A stretch of DNA of 55,181 nucleotides from an uncultured Bacteroidales bacterium (GCA_946999645.1 CAMQDS010000011.1:1-55181), one strand, 5' to 3'. Shown: positions 24,909 to 34,301, counted from the first letter of the stretch. The notes: a model not told the origin generated them from the sequence alone. Program-made: numbers and translations.

Positions 24909-26231
24909 TTAACGTCTAAAGCCTCTCATGCGCTGCATAAGATTACCTGTTATGGCACCTTGCATCAGTTTGCGGGTGCCTTCAAATTGTTTTAGCAATC
25001 TGTTTACTTCTTGAATGGATGTACCTGAACCATCTGCAATCCTCTTTCTTCTACTTCCATTTATGATTTCGGGATGCTCTCTCTCTGACGGTGTCATAGA
25101 CATTATAATGGCTTCTATACCTTTAAAAGAACTATTATCCATATCTACATCTTTAAGAACCTTTCCCATTCCTGGAATCATGCCTGCAAGGTCCTTAATA
25201 TTACCCATCTTTTTAATTTGCTGTATCTGATTATAGAAGTCCATGAAAGTGAATTGATTACGTGCAAGCTTTTTCTTAAGTTCGCGTGCCTGTTTTTCGT
25301 CAAACTGTTCCTGAGCCTTTTCAACCAAAGATACTACATCACCCATTCCGAGTATACGATCTGCAATACGTGCAGGGTGGAATAGATCGAGGGTTTCCAA
25401 CTTTTCTCCAGAGGAAATGAATTTGATAGGCTTACCTACTACAGCCTTAATTGATAATGCAGCACCGCCTCTTGTATCTCCGTCCATCTTTGTCAGTACA
25501 ACACCATCAAAATCCAAACAATCATTAAAAGCCTTCGCTGTTTCTACTGCATCCTGACCCGTCATGGCGTCCACAACAAACAAAGTCTCACTTGGATTTA
25601 CTTCCTTATGCAACTCGGATATTTCATCCATAAGTTCCTTATTTACTGCAAGACGACCAGCAGTATCTATTATTACGACAGATATTCCTTCAGATTTGGC
25701 ATATTTGATTGCCTCCTTTGCTATCTTTACTGAATTTTTTTCGTTTTCATCAGAATATACAGGAACATCTATTTGAGAACCAAGGACTTTCAATTGCTCT
25801 ACAGCCGCTGGACGGAATGTGTCACACGCTGCAAGCAGGACTTTCATTCCCCTCTTGCTCTTGATATTAAGGGCTAATTTTGATGAAAAAGTAGTTTTAC
25901 CTGAGCCGTTTAGACCAGCCACCAAAATTACTGCAGGATTTCCTTTTATATTTATATCATTGTTCTGACTGCCCATGAAGTCTGTAAGTTCATCATGAAC
26001 AATCTTCACCATCAGTTGCTGAGGTTTTATTGAAGTCAGTACATTTTGTCCTATCGCCTTAGTCTTTACGCGGTCACAAAAAGCCTTTGCTGTCTTAAAG
26101 TTCACATCGGCATCTAAAAGTGCCCTTCTTATATCTTTAACTGTCTCAGCTACATTTATTTCAGTAATCTTGCCTTCCCCTTTAAGTAATTTAAAGGAGC
26201 GTTCAAGCCTTTCAGACAAATTTTCAAACAT
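24909..26231 (-). CDS. ffh: Signal recognition particle protein Ffh
   Basis: A 440-residue SRP54 GTPase that brings nascent membrane proteins to the translocon. The N domain (1-85) is followed by the G domain with the P-loop GLNGSGKTTFSSKLA (about 106-120), DTFRPAAVEQLK, DTAGRLAVNKELM, TKMDGDTRGGAAL and SSGEKLETLDLF. The methionine-rich M domain (about 295-440) ends in KLMQGAITGNLMQRMRGFRR. Its -7 box TAAATTTG lies 27 bases upstream of the ATG. Full length. Confidence 0.96.
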   Translation of the reverse strand: MFENLSERLERSFKLLKGEGKITEINVAETVKDIRRALLDADVNFKTAKAFCDRVKTKAIGQNVLTSIKPQQLMVKIVHDELTDFMGSQNNDINIKGNPAVILVAGLNGSGKTTFSSKLALNIKSKRGMKVLLAACDTFRPAAVEQLKVLGSQIDVPVYSDENEKNSVKIAKEAIKYAKSEGISVVIIDTAGRLAVNKELMDEISELHKEVNPSETLFVVDAMTGQDAVETAKAFNDCLDFDGVVLTKMDGDTRGGAALSIKAVVGKPIKFISSGEKLETLDLFHPARIADRILGMGDVVSLVEKAQEQFDEKQARELKKKLARNQFTFMDFYNQIQQIKKMGNIKDLAGMIPGMGKVLKDVDMDNSSFKGIEAIIMSMTPSEREHPEIINGSRRKRIADGSGTSIQEVNRLLKQFEGTRKLMQGAITGNLMQRMRGFRR

Positions 26232-26257
26232 ATCTATCGATTATAAGTAAACATCTG

Positions 26258-26265
26258 CAAATTTA
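26258..26265 (-). promoter_or_regulatory. -7 promoter element of ffh
   Basis: TAAATTTG on the minus strand; predicts a leader of roughly 20 bases before the ATG at 26231. Confidence 0.55.
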
Positions 26266-26782
26266 GGTTATATAATTTTAATAATACTACTAATTTGCTT
26301 TAATTTATATCTTGTAATAACTAAATAAACACTACACACACACTTTTTCGAGTCTCTTTTTGGGTTAAATACCTATATAAAAGGCATTTAGCTCTATTTT
26401 TTAACGCATTTTCACTGCCATATCGGTATAATTAAAACGTTTCATAGCGTACATTTGAGCCAAAAAATGACCATATACCCCCTCGTAGACGTTTCAAAAA
26501 ACCAAGTTTTGTCCTCTTAAATGTCAACACCAAATATGAAAAGCCTCATAGAGAAGATAATGCAGGAGATAAAGCGACTGCAGGAGAGAGTGCTGCCTGT
26601 TAAAGTCACCTTACAAAGGAACAATAAGATTTAAAATAAATAGAACAAAAATAAATAAAGGCTTATGGAGAATGATTAGCAATATAATAAGGTAAAAAAA
26701 TACCGAAAAGGTTTCCCTTTCCGGTAAGTTTGGAGTAGTGATCTCGTAGCAATGTTACGTTTGCCTTGCTTACATTGATGGG
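26266..26782. other. Accessory intergenic stretch with two tandem tiny ORFs
   Basis: No ordinary gene fits here. Two short plus-strand frames abut: 26467-26520 (MTIYPLVDVSKNQVLSS) and 26521-26634 (37 codons, starting MSTPNMKSLIEKIMQEIKRL), the second ATG directly following the first TAA. The second looks like an amphipathic helix. The octamer ACGTTTCA occurs twice (before and within the first ORF). I cannot place either ORF in a family; they may be the remains of an insertion sequence or true small proteins. Confidence 0.35.
26694..26726 (-). terminator. Terminator of the K/E-rich lipoprotein gene
   Basis: TACCGAAAAGG (26701-26711) pairs with CCTTTCCGGTA (26716-26726) with one mismatch; on the minus strand it is followed by seven T residues. 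Confidence 0.75.
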
Positions 26783-27313
26783 TTAATTATTGCCCGTCGT
26801 AACCTTCACCTTTCCTGTTTTCATATTCTTGTCGGTCACCACAATCTCTGTCTCACCAATTCCTAAGCCGATAACAGTGATAAAGTTTTCATTGTCATGC
26901 ACCTTTACAAGAGCAATACTGCTATTAGTAACCTTTACATTGTATGGTGCCGTTCCATTCTTGATGTTTACGTTCTTTGCCCCCATTGGAGTCAACTTGA
27001 GCGAAGTAGGGTCGAGCGTAAGTTGCTTCTCCTCCTCTTCTTTCTTTCGTCTTGCTTCTTCCTCCTGTCTCTTCTTCTCCTCTTCCTTCTGCTTCTCCTC
27101 TTGTTTCTTCTTCTCCTCTTCCTTCTTCCTCTCCTCTTCCTTCTTCTTCTCCTCCTCCTTCTTCTTCTCCTCTTGCTTCTGCTTTTCCTTCTCTTGTTGT
27201 TTCATCTCATTACGATTATTTTGATTATAATTCGACTTGTCGCAAGAATTAAAGGTTACGACACACGCACATAGTATAAGGATTAGCCACTTTAATAAAT
27301 TTTTTATTTTCAT
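26783..27313 (-). CDS. Lipoprotein with long K/E/Q-rich helix and Ig-like domain
   Basis: A 176-residue protein. Lipoprotein signal: LLKWLILILCACVVTFNSC, lipidated Cys at about 24. Residues 37-97 are an extreme low-complexity block built from KKKEEE, KKQEEK and RKKEEE units, expected to form a long single alpha helix that would hold the C-terminal domain away from the membrane. The C-terminal 75 residues (LTLDPTSLKLTPMGAKNVNI, then YNVKVTNSSIALVKV, TVIGLGIGETEIVVTDKNMK) form a bacterial Ig-like (Big_2-type) domain. Function unknown; possible cell-surface spacer or adhesin. Flanked by noncoding DNA and a terminator, so monocistronic and probably acquired. Confidence 0.65.
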   Translation of the reverse strand: MKIKNLLKWLILILCACVVTFNSCDKSNYNQNNRNEMKQQEKEKQKQEEKKKEEEKKKEEERKKEEEKKKQEEKQKEEEKKRQEEEARRKKEEEEKQLTLDPTSLKLTPMGAKNVNIKNGTAPYNVKVTNSSIALVKVHDNENFITVIGLGIGETEIVVTDKNMKTGKVKVTTGNN

Positions 27314-27419
27314 TGTTATTTTATTTTAATAAGTATTATACTTGTTTTTTATTCAAAAAAAGACAAACGTTTGTAAAGGTAATCATTTTTCTGCAAATTA
27401 CTACTGACTTCTCATAACA

Positions 27420-27517
27420 CGACAAGTTTTTTTTGTGTTTCTTCGCCCTGACGAGGCTGGAGCGAAGACATGGCAAACGACTCTTACGCTGACCAAAAGA
27501 CGAGTATCCTGTATATT
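27420..27517. other. GC-richer non-coding fragment, likely element remnant
   Basis: Between the lipoprotein and the glycosidase-like gene lies a short stretch unlike its AT-rich surroundings, with an inverted repeat CTTCGC (27441-27446) / GCGAAG (27462-27467) after a T-run, and no supported reading frame. It could be the end of an insertion sequence or an orphan terminator. Confidence 0.3.
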
Positions 27518-29740
27518 TTATTCATAAAACATCTTTGCTTTAACTTTTGAAAACTTTTTGTTAATCTTACTAGTTTTTGAAAGATCCCACAAGTTTTTGT
27601 TAAGAAGACGCAATGATAAAACAGTAGGGATCCAAGCTTGAGTCCAACCTGTTTCTATAGTCCAAGCACCCCAGCCAGAGTCCGAATTGGAGCCACGATA
27701 TTCCCAACTCTTGAAATCAAAAGCACGGAACCAACCTCCATCAAGATTATTATAATCATCACTTTTGATTTGTATACGAATAAGAAACTCTGCCAGTTTG
27801 TCCTCCATTCTCTTATATTGAATATCACCTGTAGCGGCATAGGCTTCGTGTAAGCCTAAAAATGTAAAATTACATGTGTAAAGCAGATCCGCCACCATAT
27901 CGCCATTTTCCTGAATTAGCGGAGATTCACCATTGCCATAGTCAGCATTAGATGTCGGTGCTGCCATATCCCCCATTCCTGGTCTTCCCAACTCTTCCCT
28001 TATAGCACCTGAAACATCTTGAGAGCGTTCTATATCATTGGCAATCTGTTTTAACCACTTTCTATATATTGGCTTATCATCTACTCTAATCAACCATGCA
28101 AGAGGCAGTAACATTCTTCCCCTTTCCTGCTGAATGCCATTGGTCCATTTCCAATTATCAGGATAGGCTTCCATCATCGTTTCAATCCCTTTTTCAGTCC
28201 TCTCTAAAAGCGGCTTCCACTTTGTATGACTGTACAGCCACAAGTAGGAAGCCCAGGTCCATGCCTCATAATGAGGTTGCAATCTTACTTCCGTCCCTTC
28301 CCAATAATGTTTCCATCCGTTCTTGAGCAGCTCTGGATTTTCAAGACGCCATCCCCTGAAGCCATTAACGCCTGTAGTCCTGAAATTTCCCAATATATTC
28401 ATTACCAGCTCCTCATCCCAACGATTTGTATTAAGGAGAGCCGAAGTTCCAATGCAGCCCAATATTGCTTTAATGTCATTATCTTGATACAACGCCTGTG
28501 CATTTCCCGGAGCCCAGAAAATCAAGCCATAATTTGGTTTTTTCGCATCCCTTTGAAACAAACCAGAACGTATATAAACCCAATCAAGAAGATTTTTTGC
28601 AACTGTTTTGCATTTAGAGTTGCCATCCAATTTCCACCGTAAAGCAAAAGCAAGAGAACTTTCGCCATTAGAATCACTTCTAAGCCACCATCTTGTAGGT
28701 TGACTGCCATCGCACCTGACTTTGGATACAATACCTTCAAGTACACCAAAGCGACCATTCCCAGACTTAGACTCAGGGCGTTCGCAAGCAGAATCGATAA
28801 CAGGCACGGTAGTATGCATATTATTTTTATTAAGATGCCACAAACTTTTATAAGTGTTCCAGCCTTCCCTATTCAGCAACATGCCAGAATTAAAATACCA
28901 GTCTATTCCCCTTTTTACTGCCGACATTTCTGCCCCCTGAGGTATCTCAGCCATTCTTGAATATGTTGGACGTACGGAAGGAGCCCAATCCATTTCTACT
29001 TTAGAGTACTCCCCCTCTGTAATAAAATTAAGTATATAGTTCAGAATAGAACTTATTGCCTTTTTAGGAGCATACCTTCCTTTAATGAAGTTACTAAGTT
29101 TAGTAGTTGATACCATTAATTCGGGAGAAAGTTTCAGAAGAATAGGAAACTGTTCTTCTTCTGCCTTTAGACCATAACAAGCATAATCAAAACCAGCAAC
29201 TTTTGCAATTTTAAGCAGAGCCGACTTGGAATTAAGTTTAACGAAACGACAGTCATGAAAATCCAATATATCATACTTATTTAGACCTTTAATGGCATCA
29301 GAAGTAACAACAATTCGTTTCAATCCAGCTTCATAAGATGTAACCTCCCCAAACTCAGGAATATACGATGGATATTCAATATAAAGTTTTAATTTTTTCT
29401 CCGATACTTGACGGAATATTTCTTTGTCTAAAGGTGTACAAGTTTTAGGATAACCATCTGCCAGAATTAAGACCTTGTCACCAATATTCGCATGAGATAT
29501 AGCTTCATCTGGAGTATCAAATCTTGTACATGGAATATTATTACTACACAAAACACCTAATAAGTCGTTATCTGAGGAGCATGAAAATATCAATGAAGAG
29601 TTTGAGGCTAATGCCTGTATAGAACTTACAGCAAGAAAAAAAAGACAGACCAAGAAAGAACATACAATTCTGTCTTTTTGTCCCTGCCTACAATCAAATA
29701 AGTGAAAAATCATATCGTATAAGTTATTTATCCTTCCCAT
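27518..29740 (-). CDS. Large secreted protein, alpha/alpha-barrel glycosidase-like
   Basis: A 740-residue protein. The N-terminal region carries a hydrophobic export segment (IVCSFLVCLFFLAVSSIQAL); the start may be the ATG at 29713, nine codons in, because a -7 box sits only five bases before the first ATG. The first 230 residues look like a Rossmann or glutamine-amidotransferase-like alpha/beta domain (ILADGYPKTCTPLDKEIFRQ). Residues 230-720 contain repeated helix pairs with aromatic and acidic residues (WNTYKSLWHLNKNN, GRFGVLEGIVSKVRCDG, EAWTWASYLWLYSHTKWKPL, DSGWGAWTIETGWTQAW), the style of six-hairpin glycosidases and polysaccharide-processing enzymes of Bacteroidota. The exact GH family is not identified. 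No SusC/SusD pair is present nearby. Stand-alone gene. Confidence 0.55.
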   Translation of the reverse strand: MGRINNLYDMIFHLFDCRQGQKDRIVCSFLVCLFFLAVSSIQALASNSSLIFSCSSDNDLLGVLCSNNIPCTRFDTPDEAISHANIGDKVLILADGYPKTCTPLDKEIFRQVSEKKLKLYIEYPSYIPEFGEVTSYEAGLKRIVVTSDAIKGLNKYDILDFHDCRFVKLNSKSALLKIAKVAGFDYACYGLKAEEEQFPILLKLSPELMVSTTKLSNFIKGRYAPKKAISSILNYILNFITEGEYSKVEMDWAPSVRPTYSRMAEIPQGAEMSAVKRGIDWYFNSGMLLNREGWNTYKSLWHLNKNNMHTTVPVIDSACERPESKSGNGRFGVLEGIVSKVRCDGSQPTRWWLRSDSNGESSLAFALRWKLDGNSKCKTVAKNLLDWVYIRSGLFQRDAKKPNYGLIFWAPGNAQALYQDNDIKAILGCIGTSALLNTNRWDEELVMNILGNFRTTGVNGFRGWRLENPELLKNGWKHYWEGTEVRLQPHYEAWTWASYLWLYSHTKWKPLLERTEKGIETMMEAYPDNWKWTNGIQQERGRMLLPLAWLIRVDDKPIYRKWLKQIANDIERSQDVSGAIREELGRPGMGDMAAPTSNADYGNGESPLIQENGDMVADLLYTCNFTFLGLHEAYAATGDIQYKRMEDKLAEFLIRIQIKSDDYNNLDGGWFRAFDFKSWEYRGSNSDSGWGAWTIETGWTQAWIPTVLSLRLLNKNLWDLSKTSKINKKFSKVKAKMFYE

Positions 29741-29745
29741 ATATG

Positions 29746-29753
29746 CAAATATA
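29746..29753 (-). promoter_or_regulatory. -7 promoter element of the glycosidase-like gene
   Basis: TATATTTG on the minus strand, ending five bases before the upstream ATG (29740) and about 32 before the alternative ATG (29713), which favours the latter or a leaderless message. Confidence 0.5.
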
Positions 29754-30006
29754 ATACATTTTATACACCCCTACCGTATGGATGCCACTCTGATTGTCTT
29801 GTTTTCCTCTTTTAAATAATTTAACATTAGTTTCTCAACAAAAATATATAATTCTTGTGCTAAATAAAGGCACACTGCATTTAATCTCTTACACAAAAGA
29901 TTCTGTTACAGTTATCCCGTTTATTGTTTATTAAATTAAATATGCTAACTTTATAATTCGCATCCTGATTTAGGAATAACGGTATAAAAATAATCACATA
30001 TCTGAT

Positions 30007-31092
30007 ATGGATAAATTAATACAAATTGCTTCAGAGTTCGACATTAAAGGGACAATAAAAGAAATCAAACCCCTCGGAAATGGTCTTATAAATGATACTT
30101 ATAAGGTCACTACAACTACAGGTGATACAGACTATGTACTTCAGAGGATAAATAATTCCATTTTCACAGATGTAGACTTGCTTCAGCACAATATTGAAGC
30201 CGTCACTTCTCATATAAGAAAAAAACTTGAAGTAGCTGGAGAAAAAGATATAAAACGTAAAGTGCTAAGATTTATACCTGTAAAAGGTAGTTCAAAGACA
30301 TATATTGAAAAATCAGGAGAATTTTGGAGAGTTTCTGTCTTTATTCCTGATGCACTTACATTTGAAACTGTAGATCCTAAATTTTCAGAACATGCAGGAA
30401 GGGCTTTTGGCAATTTTGAATCTATGCTATCTGATATAAATGAAAAATTGGGTGATACAATTCCAGACTTTCACAATATGGAACTTCGTGCAAGACAATT
30501 ACAAGATGCTGTAAATGAAAATAAAGCAGGAAGACTGAATGATCCTGAGGTCAAAAGTATACTCGAAGATATATTTCTCTACAAAGATGAAATGTGCAAG
30601 GCAGAAAGATTATTCAGGGAGGGATTGCTACCTAAACGGATATGTCACTGTGATACAAAGGTTAATAATATGATGTTCGATAAATCTGGAAATGTTCTTT
30701 GTGTAATTGACTTGGATACAGTTATGCCTAATTATGTATTTTCAGATTATGGAGATTTTCTTCGTACTGCAGCCAATACGCAGCCAGAAGATAGTCCGAA
30801 TATAGAACAGATTGATTTCAGAATGGATATTTTTAAAGCCTTCACAAAGGGATATATAGAGGGTACAAGAGCCTTTCTAACCCCTATAGAAAGGGAAAAT
30901 CTTCCATTTGCAGCCTGCCTGTTCCCATTTATGCAGGCAGTTAGATTCTTTACAGACTATCTAAATGGTGATAAGTATTATAAGATTAAATATCCTGAGC
31001 ATAATCTCGTAAGGACACGAAACCAATTAACTCTCTTCCATAAAGCTATGTCAAAAAAGACACTGATGAAGGAGTATATTGATAAATTATAA
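30007..31092 (+). CDS. Phosphotransferase of the aminoglycoside-kinase fold, NahK-like
   Basis: A 361-residue kinase with the APH fold. The nucleotide loop is IKPLGNGLINDTYKV (about 19-33), the catalytic loop RICHCDTKVNNMMFD holds the catalytic Asp and the metal-binding Asn, and LCVIDLDTVMP gives the second metal Asp. In the N-acetylhexosamine 1-kinase group (NahK) these motifs are almost identical, and FPFMQAVRFFTDYLNGDKYY is typical. The reaction would be ATP-dependent C1 phosphorylation of a free hexosamine or related sugar. A phosphosugar mutase is encoded convergently next door and an MFS sugar symporter further on. Substrate unproven. Confidence 0.75.
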   Translation: MDKLIQIASEFDIKGTIKEIKPLGNGLINDTYKVTTTTGDTDYVLQRINNSIFTDVDLLQHNIEAVTSHIRKKLEVAGEKDIKRKVLRFIPVKGSSKTYIEKSGEFWRVSVFIPDALTFETVDPKFSEHAGRAFGNFESMLSDINEKLGDTIPDFHNMELRARQLQDAVNENKAGRLNDPEVKSILEDIFLYKDEMCKAERLFREGLLPKRICHCDTKVNNMMFDKSGNVLCVIDLDTVMPNYVFSDYGDFLRTAANTQPEDSPNIEQIDFRMDIFKAFTKGYIEGTRAFLTPIERENLPFAACLFPFMQAVRFFTDYLNGDKYYKIKYPEHNLVRTRNQLTLFHKAMSKKTLMKEYIDKL

Positions 31093-31125
31093 AAATTGCC
31101 GTAAGTACTTATACTTACGGCAAAA
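31091..31125 (-). terminator. Terminator hairpin of the phosphosugar mutase
   Basis: TTGCCGTAAGTA (31096-31107), loop CTTA, TACTTACGGCAA (31112-31123); 12 perfect pairs. On the minus strand the stem is followed by five T residues (31091-31095), so it serves the mutase gene. On the plus strand only A residues follow. Confidence 0.75.
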
Positions 31126-31147
31126 ACAAAATATTACAATATTTATT

Positions 31148-32803
31148 CTAAACAAATTGTTCCTTAAGTAGCTCTATTTTTTTATCTGCATCATCCCCTC
31201 TTGCTCCAAAATAAAATTTAATCTTAGGCTCGGTTCCTGACGGACGTACAGATACCACATCTCCAGCTTCGTTAAAGAATTGAAGTACGTTAGACTTAGG
31301 CAGCCCCGTCTTTTCAGGGAAGTTATAGTCTATAATCTTCACAACTTTAGATCCACCCATACTTTCAGGCGGATTCTGCCTCATATCCGCCATTCTTTTT
31401 TGGATTTCTTCAATCCCTGCCTTTCCCTTTCTTACAAGAGAAACAAGAGCTTCTTTACAATAGCCGTATTTATTATAAATTTCCTGTAAAACATCATAAA
31501 GAGTCATGTTCCTATCTGCTGCCCAAGCCGCACATTCAGCTGTCATAGCACAAGCAATCTGAGCATCTTTATCTCTTACAAACTGCCCAACATTAAATCC
31601 AAAACTTTCCTCTCCCCCACATATAAACTCTTTATCCTTTTCATTTCGCTTTACAACCTCTGCTATATACTTAAAGCCAGTCAAAACATCATAGCATTTA
31701 ACTCCAAAACTTTCAGCAATACGACTCAGTAACCCAGTAGTAACAATAGTCTTAACAATGTATTTAGAATCATCAAGTTTGCCAAGTTCTTTCCACCTTG
31801 TAAGAATATAATAAGTTAAAATTGAAGCCGTTTGATTGCCATTAAGTCTAAGCATCTTACCCTTGTCATCCCTTACTGCAATGCCCATACGGTCAGCATC
31901 AGGATCTGTCGCCATAACTATATCAGCACCTTCCTTATTAGCAACAGCCAAAGCCATCTTCATCGCCTCTTCTTCCTCAGGATTTGGAGAAGATACTGTA
32001 GGGAAATTTCCATCACTTACATCTTGTTCAGGAACATGATAAATATTCTTAAAACCTATTCTATTAAGACATTCAGGCACAAGCCTTACTCCACAACCAT
32101 GAAGCGGAGTATATACAAATTTAAGTTCCGGATGCCTTGCACGTGAGTCCGGAGAAAGCAATAATGACAGAATATCATTCATATATGCCTCGTCCATTTC
32201 CTTTCCCATAAGTTCAATTTCACCACATTCTTCTGTAGGATCAAACTTAACTTGTGAAGGTTCTACTATTTTTGCTACCTCGGCTACAATCTCTTTATCT
32301 ACAGGAGTTGTAATTTGAGCACCATCAGACCAAAATACTTTATATCCGTTATATTCCTTAGGATTGTGCGATGCTGTAATCATAACTCCAGCAACAGCTC
32401 CCTTAGAACGTATTGCATAACTCAATTCAGGAGTAGGACGTATATTATCAAATAAATAAACATGTAATCCATTTGACGAGAAGACATCTGCGGTTATTTT
32501 TGCAAATAACTTACTATTATTTCTACTATCAAATGATATACAAACTTTCAGGTCATCTCCTTGCACATTTTTCTTGATATAATTTGCAAGTCCCTGAGTA
32601 GCCATACCGACAGTATATTTATTCATGCGGTTTGTACCTACTCCCATAATTCCCCTAAGACCTCCTGTTCCAAACTCCAGGTTTCTGTAGAAAGCATCCT
32701 CAAAACCTGCAGGATCAGTATTCTTCAATTCGATAATTTTACACTTGGTTTCCGGATCAAAATCTCCAGACAACCACCTTTGGGCAACTTCTCTATATTC
32801 CAT
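31148..32803 (-). CDS. Phosphosugar mutase (phosphoglucomutase/phosphomannomutase family)
   Basis: A 551-residue alpha-D-phosphohexomutase. The phosphoserine loop is TASHNPKEYNGYKVFW (about 140-155), the metal loop is DPDADRMGIAV, the sugar loop is GGEESFGFNVG, and the phosphate-binding loop is VRPSGTEPKIKFYFG near the C-terminus. It interconverts glucose 1- and 6-phosphate (or mannose equivalents). The longer form of about 550-580 residues is that of PgcA-type phosphoglucomutases. It has two tandem -7 boxes in the 50 bases upstream and is set off from the helicase gene by its own promoter. Confidence 0.9.
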   Translation of the reverse strand: MEYREVAQRWLSGDFDPETKCKIIELKNTDPAGFEDAFYRNLEFGTGGLRGIMGVGTNRMNKYTVGMATQGLANYIKKNVQGDDLKVCISFDSRNNSKLFAKITADVFSSNGLHVYLFDNIRPTPELSYAIRSKGAVAGVMITASHNPKEYNGYKVFWSDGAQITTPVDKEIVAEVAKIVEPSQVKFDPTEECGEIELMGKEMDEAYMNDILSLLLSPDSRARHPELKFVYTPLHGCGVRLVPECLNRIGFKNIYHVPEQDVSDGNFPTVSSPNPEEEEAMKMALAVANKEGADIVMATDPDADRMGIAVRDDKGKMLRLNGNQTASILTYYILTRWKELGKLDDSKYIVKTIVTTGLLSRIAESFGVKCYDVLTGFKYIAEVVKRNEKDKEFICGGEESFGFNVGQFVRDKDAQIACAMTAECAAWAADRNMTLYDVLQEIYNKYGYCKEALVSLVRKGKAGIEEIQKRMADMRQNPPESMGGSKVVKIIDYNFPEKTGLPKSNVLQFFNEAGDVVSVRPSGTEPKIKFYFGARGDDADKKIELLKEQFV

Positions 32804-32831
32804 ACCTATATTTCTATTAAACTCGTATTTG

Positions 32832-32848
32832 CAAAAATAACAAAAATA
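32832..32848 (-). promoter_or_regulatory. Two tandem -7 elements for the phosphosugar mutase
   Basis: TATTTTTG occurs twice on the minus strand (32832-32839 and 32841-32848), offset by nine bases, giving two possible start sites or a strengthened promoter. Confidence 0.5.
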
Positions 32849-32854
32849 AGTACC

Positions 32855-34291
32855 TTATCTATTGAAAAATTCATCTTTAAAATTAATTAGATAAACTTTT
32901 TCAACTCCTCGCGTAATCGCCGTATAAAGCCATTTAAGATCATCAGTAGTCAATTCATCATTCCAAAAAGGGTTATCTATAAAAACACATTTCCACTGAC
33001 CGCCCTGCGATTTATGGCATGTAATGGCTTCAGCATACTTCAACTGCAAAGCATTATAGTAAGGATCTTCCCTGACTGCTTCATATTGTTTTTTCTTATT
33101 TGAGAGATGAGCATAATCAGCCATAACTCCCTGATACAATGCATTCTGCTGTTCATATGTAAGACTGGCTGCCTCTGACTCGAGAGTGTCAAGACACACC
33201 TTAGCTTTTACTTCCCTGTCGCCATAATCAGAGAAAAGAAGTATCGCATCAGCAAAGTGAAGTCCATAGCGTTCCTCATAATGCCATATACGACTCAACT
33301 TTGCCATATCTCCATTGGCTATATAATCCAAGTTTTCTACATCTTGAACAAAGTGATAGCAATTCTTCACTATCATCAACCTCTCATCTTTCACCATACT
33401 TTCTTCCTTATACTGAACCATAGCTCTTATACCTGCATTATATTTGTTTGCCCGCTTATTTGAACGACATAAAACAATCGTTTCATCTTCACCATAAGTA
33501 CTATAAGCATCGGATAAAGTTTCTATAAGTTCACCACCTGAAATTAAGTTAAAATCCTCATAGTTAATATTTTTAAGATGAAGTTCATCTGGTGTATATA
33601 CAGTACCATAACTATCTGACGCTATAAGATTCCTTAATATAGTAGCATTATACAATATGCCAGACTCAACTTTTTGACGAACAACAGTAGTAAGACCTGT
33701 AAATTTTGCCCCGCCTACCAATGACATATATTCTTCAGACAAAGCAGGACTTTTTTCCAATCCGACTGGGGGTAATTGAGCAGAATCACCTATCATTATA
33801 AGCTTGCATCCTATTCCCGACCTTACAAAATTGACAAGATCCTCTAACAAATTGCCAGAACCGAAATTAGTCGGTTGATTATTAGAATCAATACCTATAA
33901 GAGAAACTTCATCTACAATGAATAAGGTATCTTTAGCCTTGTTATAAGATAAAGAAAATTGTCCGAAACCATCATTTCCTACAGATTTTTGCCTATATAT
34001 ATGCTTGTGGATAGTATATGCCTGCTTTCCGGCATACGATGATAAGACTTTTGCAGCTCTTCCTGTAGGAGCAAGCAGGACAGTAGGCATATGAAACTCC
34101 TTCATAGATGCAATAACTGCTGCCAATGCAGATGTCTTTCCTGTTCCTGCATAACCATTTACAACCAAAATATCTCCATCGTCAGAGATAATGAAAGAAG
34201 CTATATCCGAAAAAAGTTTTTTTTGACATTCGGTAGGTTCAAAATGGAAATGAGATAAAAAGGCATCTAATAGGTATTGCTGCTTATCCAT
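32855..34291 (-). CDS. RecD-like superfamily 1 DNA helicase
   Basis: About 478 residues from the ATG at 34289-34291 (MDKQQYLLDAFLSHFHFEPT); a ten-residue upstream extension overlaps trkH and is less likely. Helicase motifs: Walker A VVNGYAGTGKTSAL (motif I), LLAPTGRAAKVL (Ia), LFIVDEVSLI (II), MIGDSAQLPPVGL (III), VLCRSNKRANKYN (IV), and TCHKSQGGQWKCVFI plus WLYTAITRGVEKVYLINF (V-VI, UvrD_C_2). It resembles RecD2/Dda-type 5'-3' helicases but lacks the long N-terminal region of RecD2. A common single-gene helicase of Bacteroidota. Last gene of the sensor-trkH transcript. Confidence 0.85.
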   Translation of the reverse strand: MDKQQYLLDAFLSHFHFEPTECQKKLFSDIASFIISDDGDILVVNGYAGTGKTSALAAVIASMKEFHMPTVLLAPTGRAAKVLSSYAGKQAYTIHKHIYRQKSVGNDGFGQFSLSYNKAKDTLFIVDEVSLIGIDSNNQPTNFGSGNLLEDLVNFVRSGIGCKLIMIGDSAQLPPVGLEKSPALSEEYMSLVGGAKFTGLTTVVRQKVESGILYNATILRNLIASDSYGTVYTPDELHLKNINYEDFNLISGGELIETLSDAYSTYGEDETIVLCRSNKRANKYNAGIRAMVQYKEESMVKDERLMIVKNCYHFVQDVENLDYIANGDMAKLSRIWHYEERYGLHFADAILLFSDYGDREVKAKVCLDTLESEAASLTYEQQNALYQGVMADYAHLSNKKKQYEAVREDPYYNALQLKYAEAITCHKSQGGQWKCVFIDNPFWNDELTTDDLKWLYTAITRGVEKVYLINFKDEFFNR

Positions 34292-34301
34292 ATTGTAAAT
34301 C

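Noticed and set aside
27050..27210. Repeated short units that look like a CRISPR array
   Set aside because: The units are tandem codon repeats (AAG/GAG) without spacers and belong to a protein-coding low-complexity segment.
26790..27274. Long plus-strand ORFs rich in Ser/Phe/Leu opposite the lipoprotein gene
   Set aside because: They are the mirror of the K/E-rich repeat on the minus strand. The minus-strand frame has a lipoprotein signal, Ig-like domain and terminator; the plus frames have none.
30695..32146. ORFs opposite the sugar kinase and phosphosugar mutase
   Set aside because: Both genes have complete catalytic motifs on their own strand; the opposing ORFs have none.
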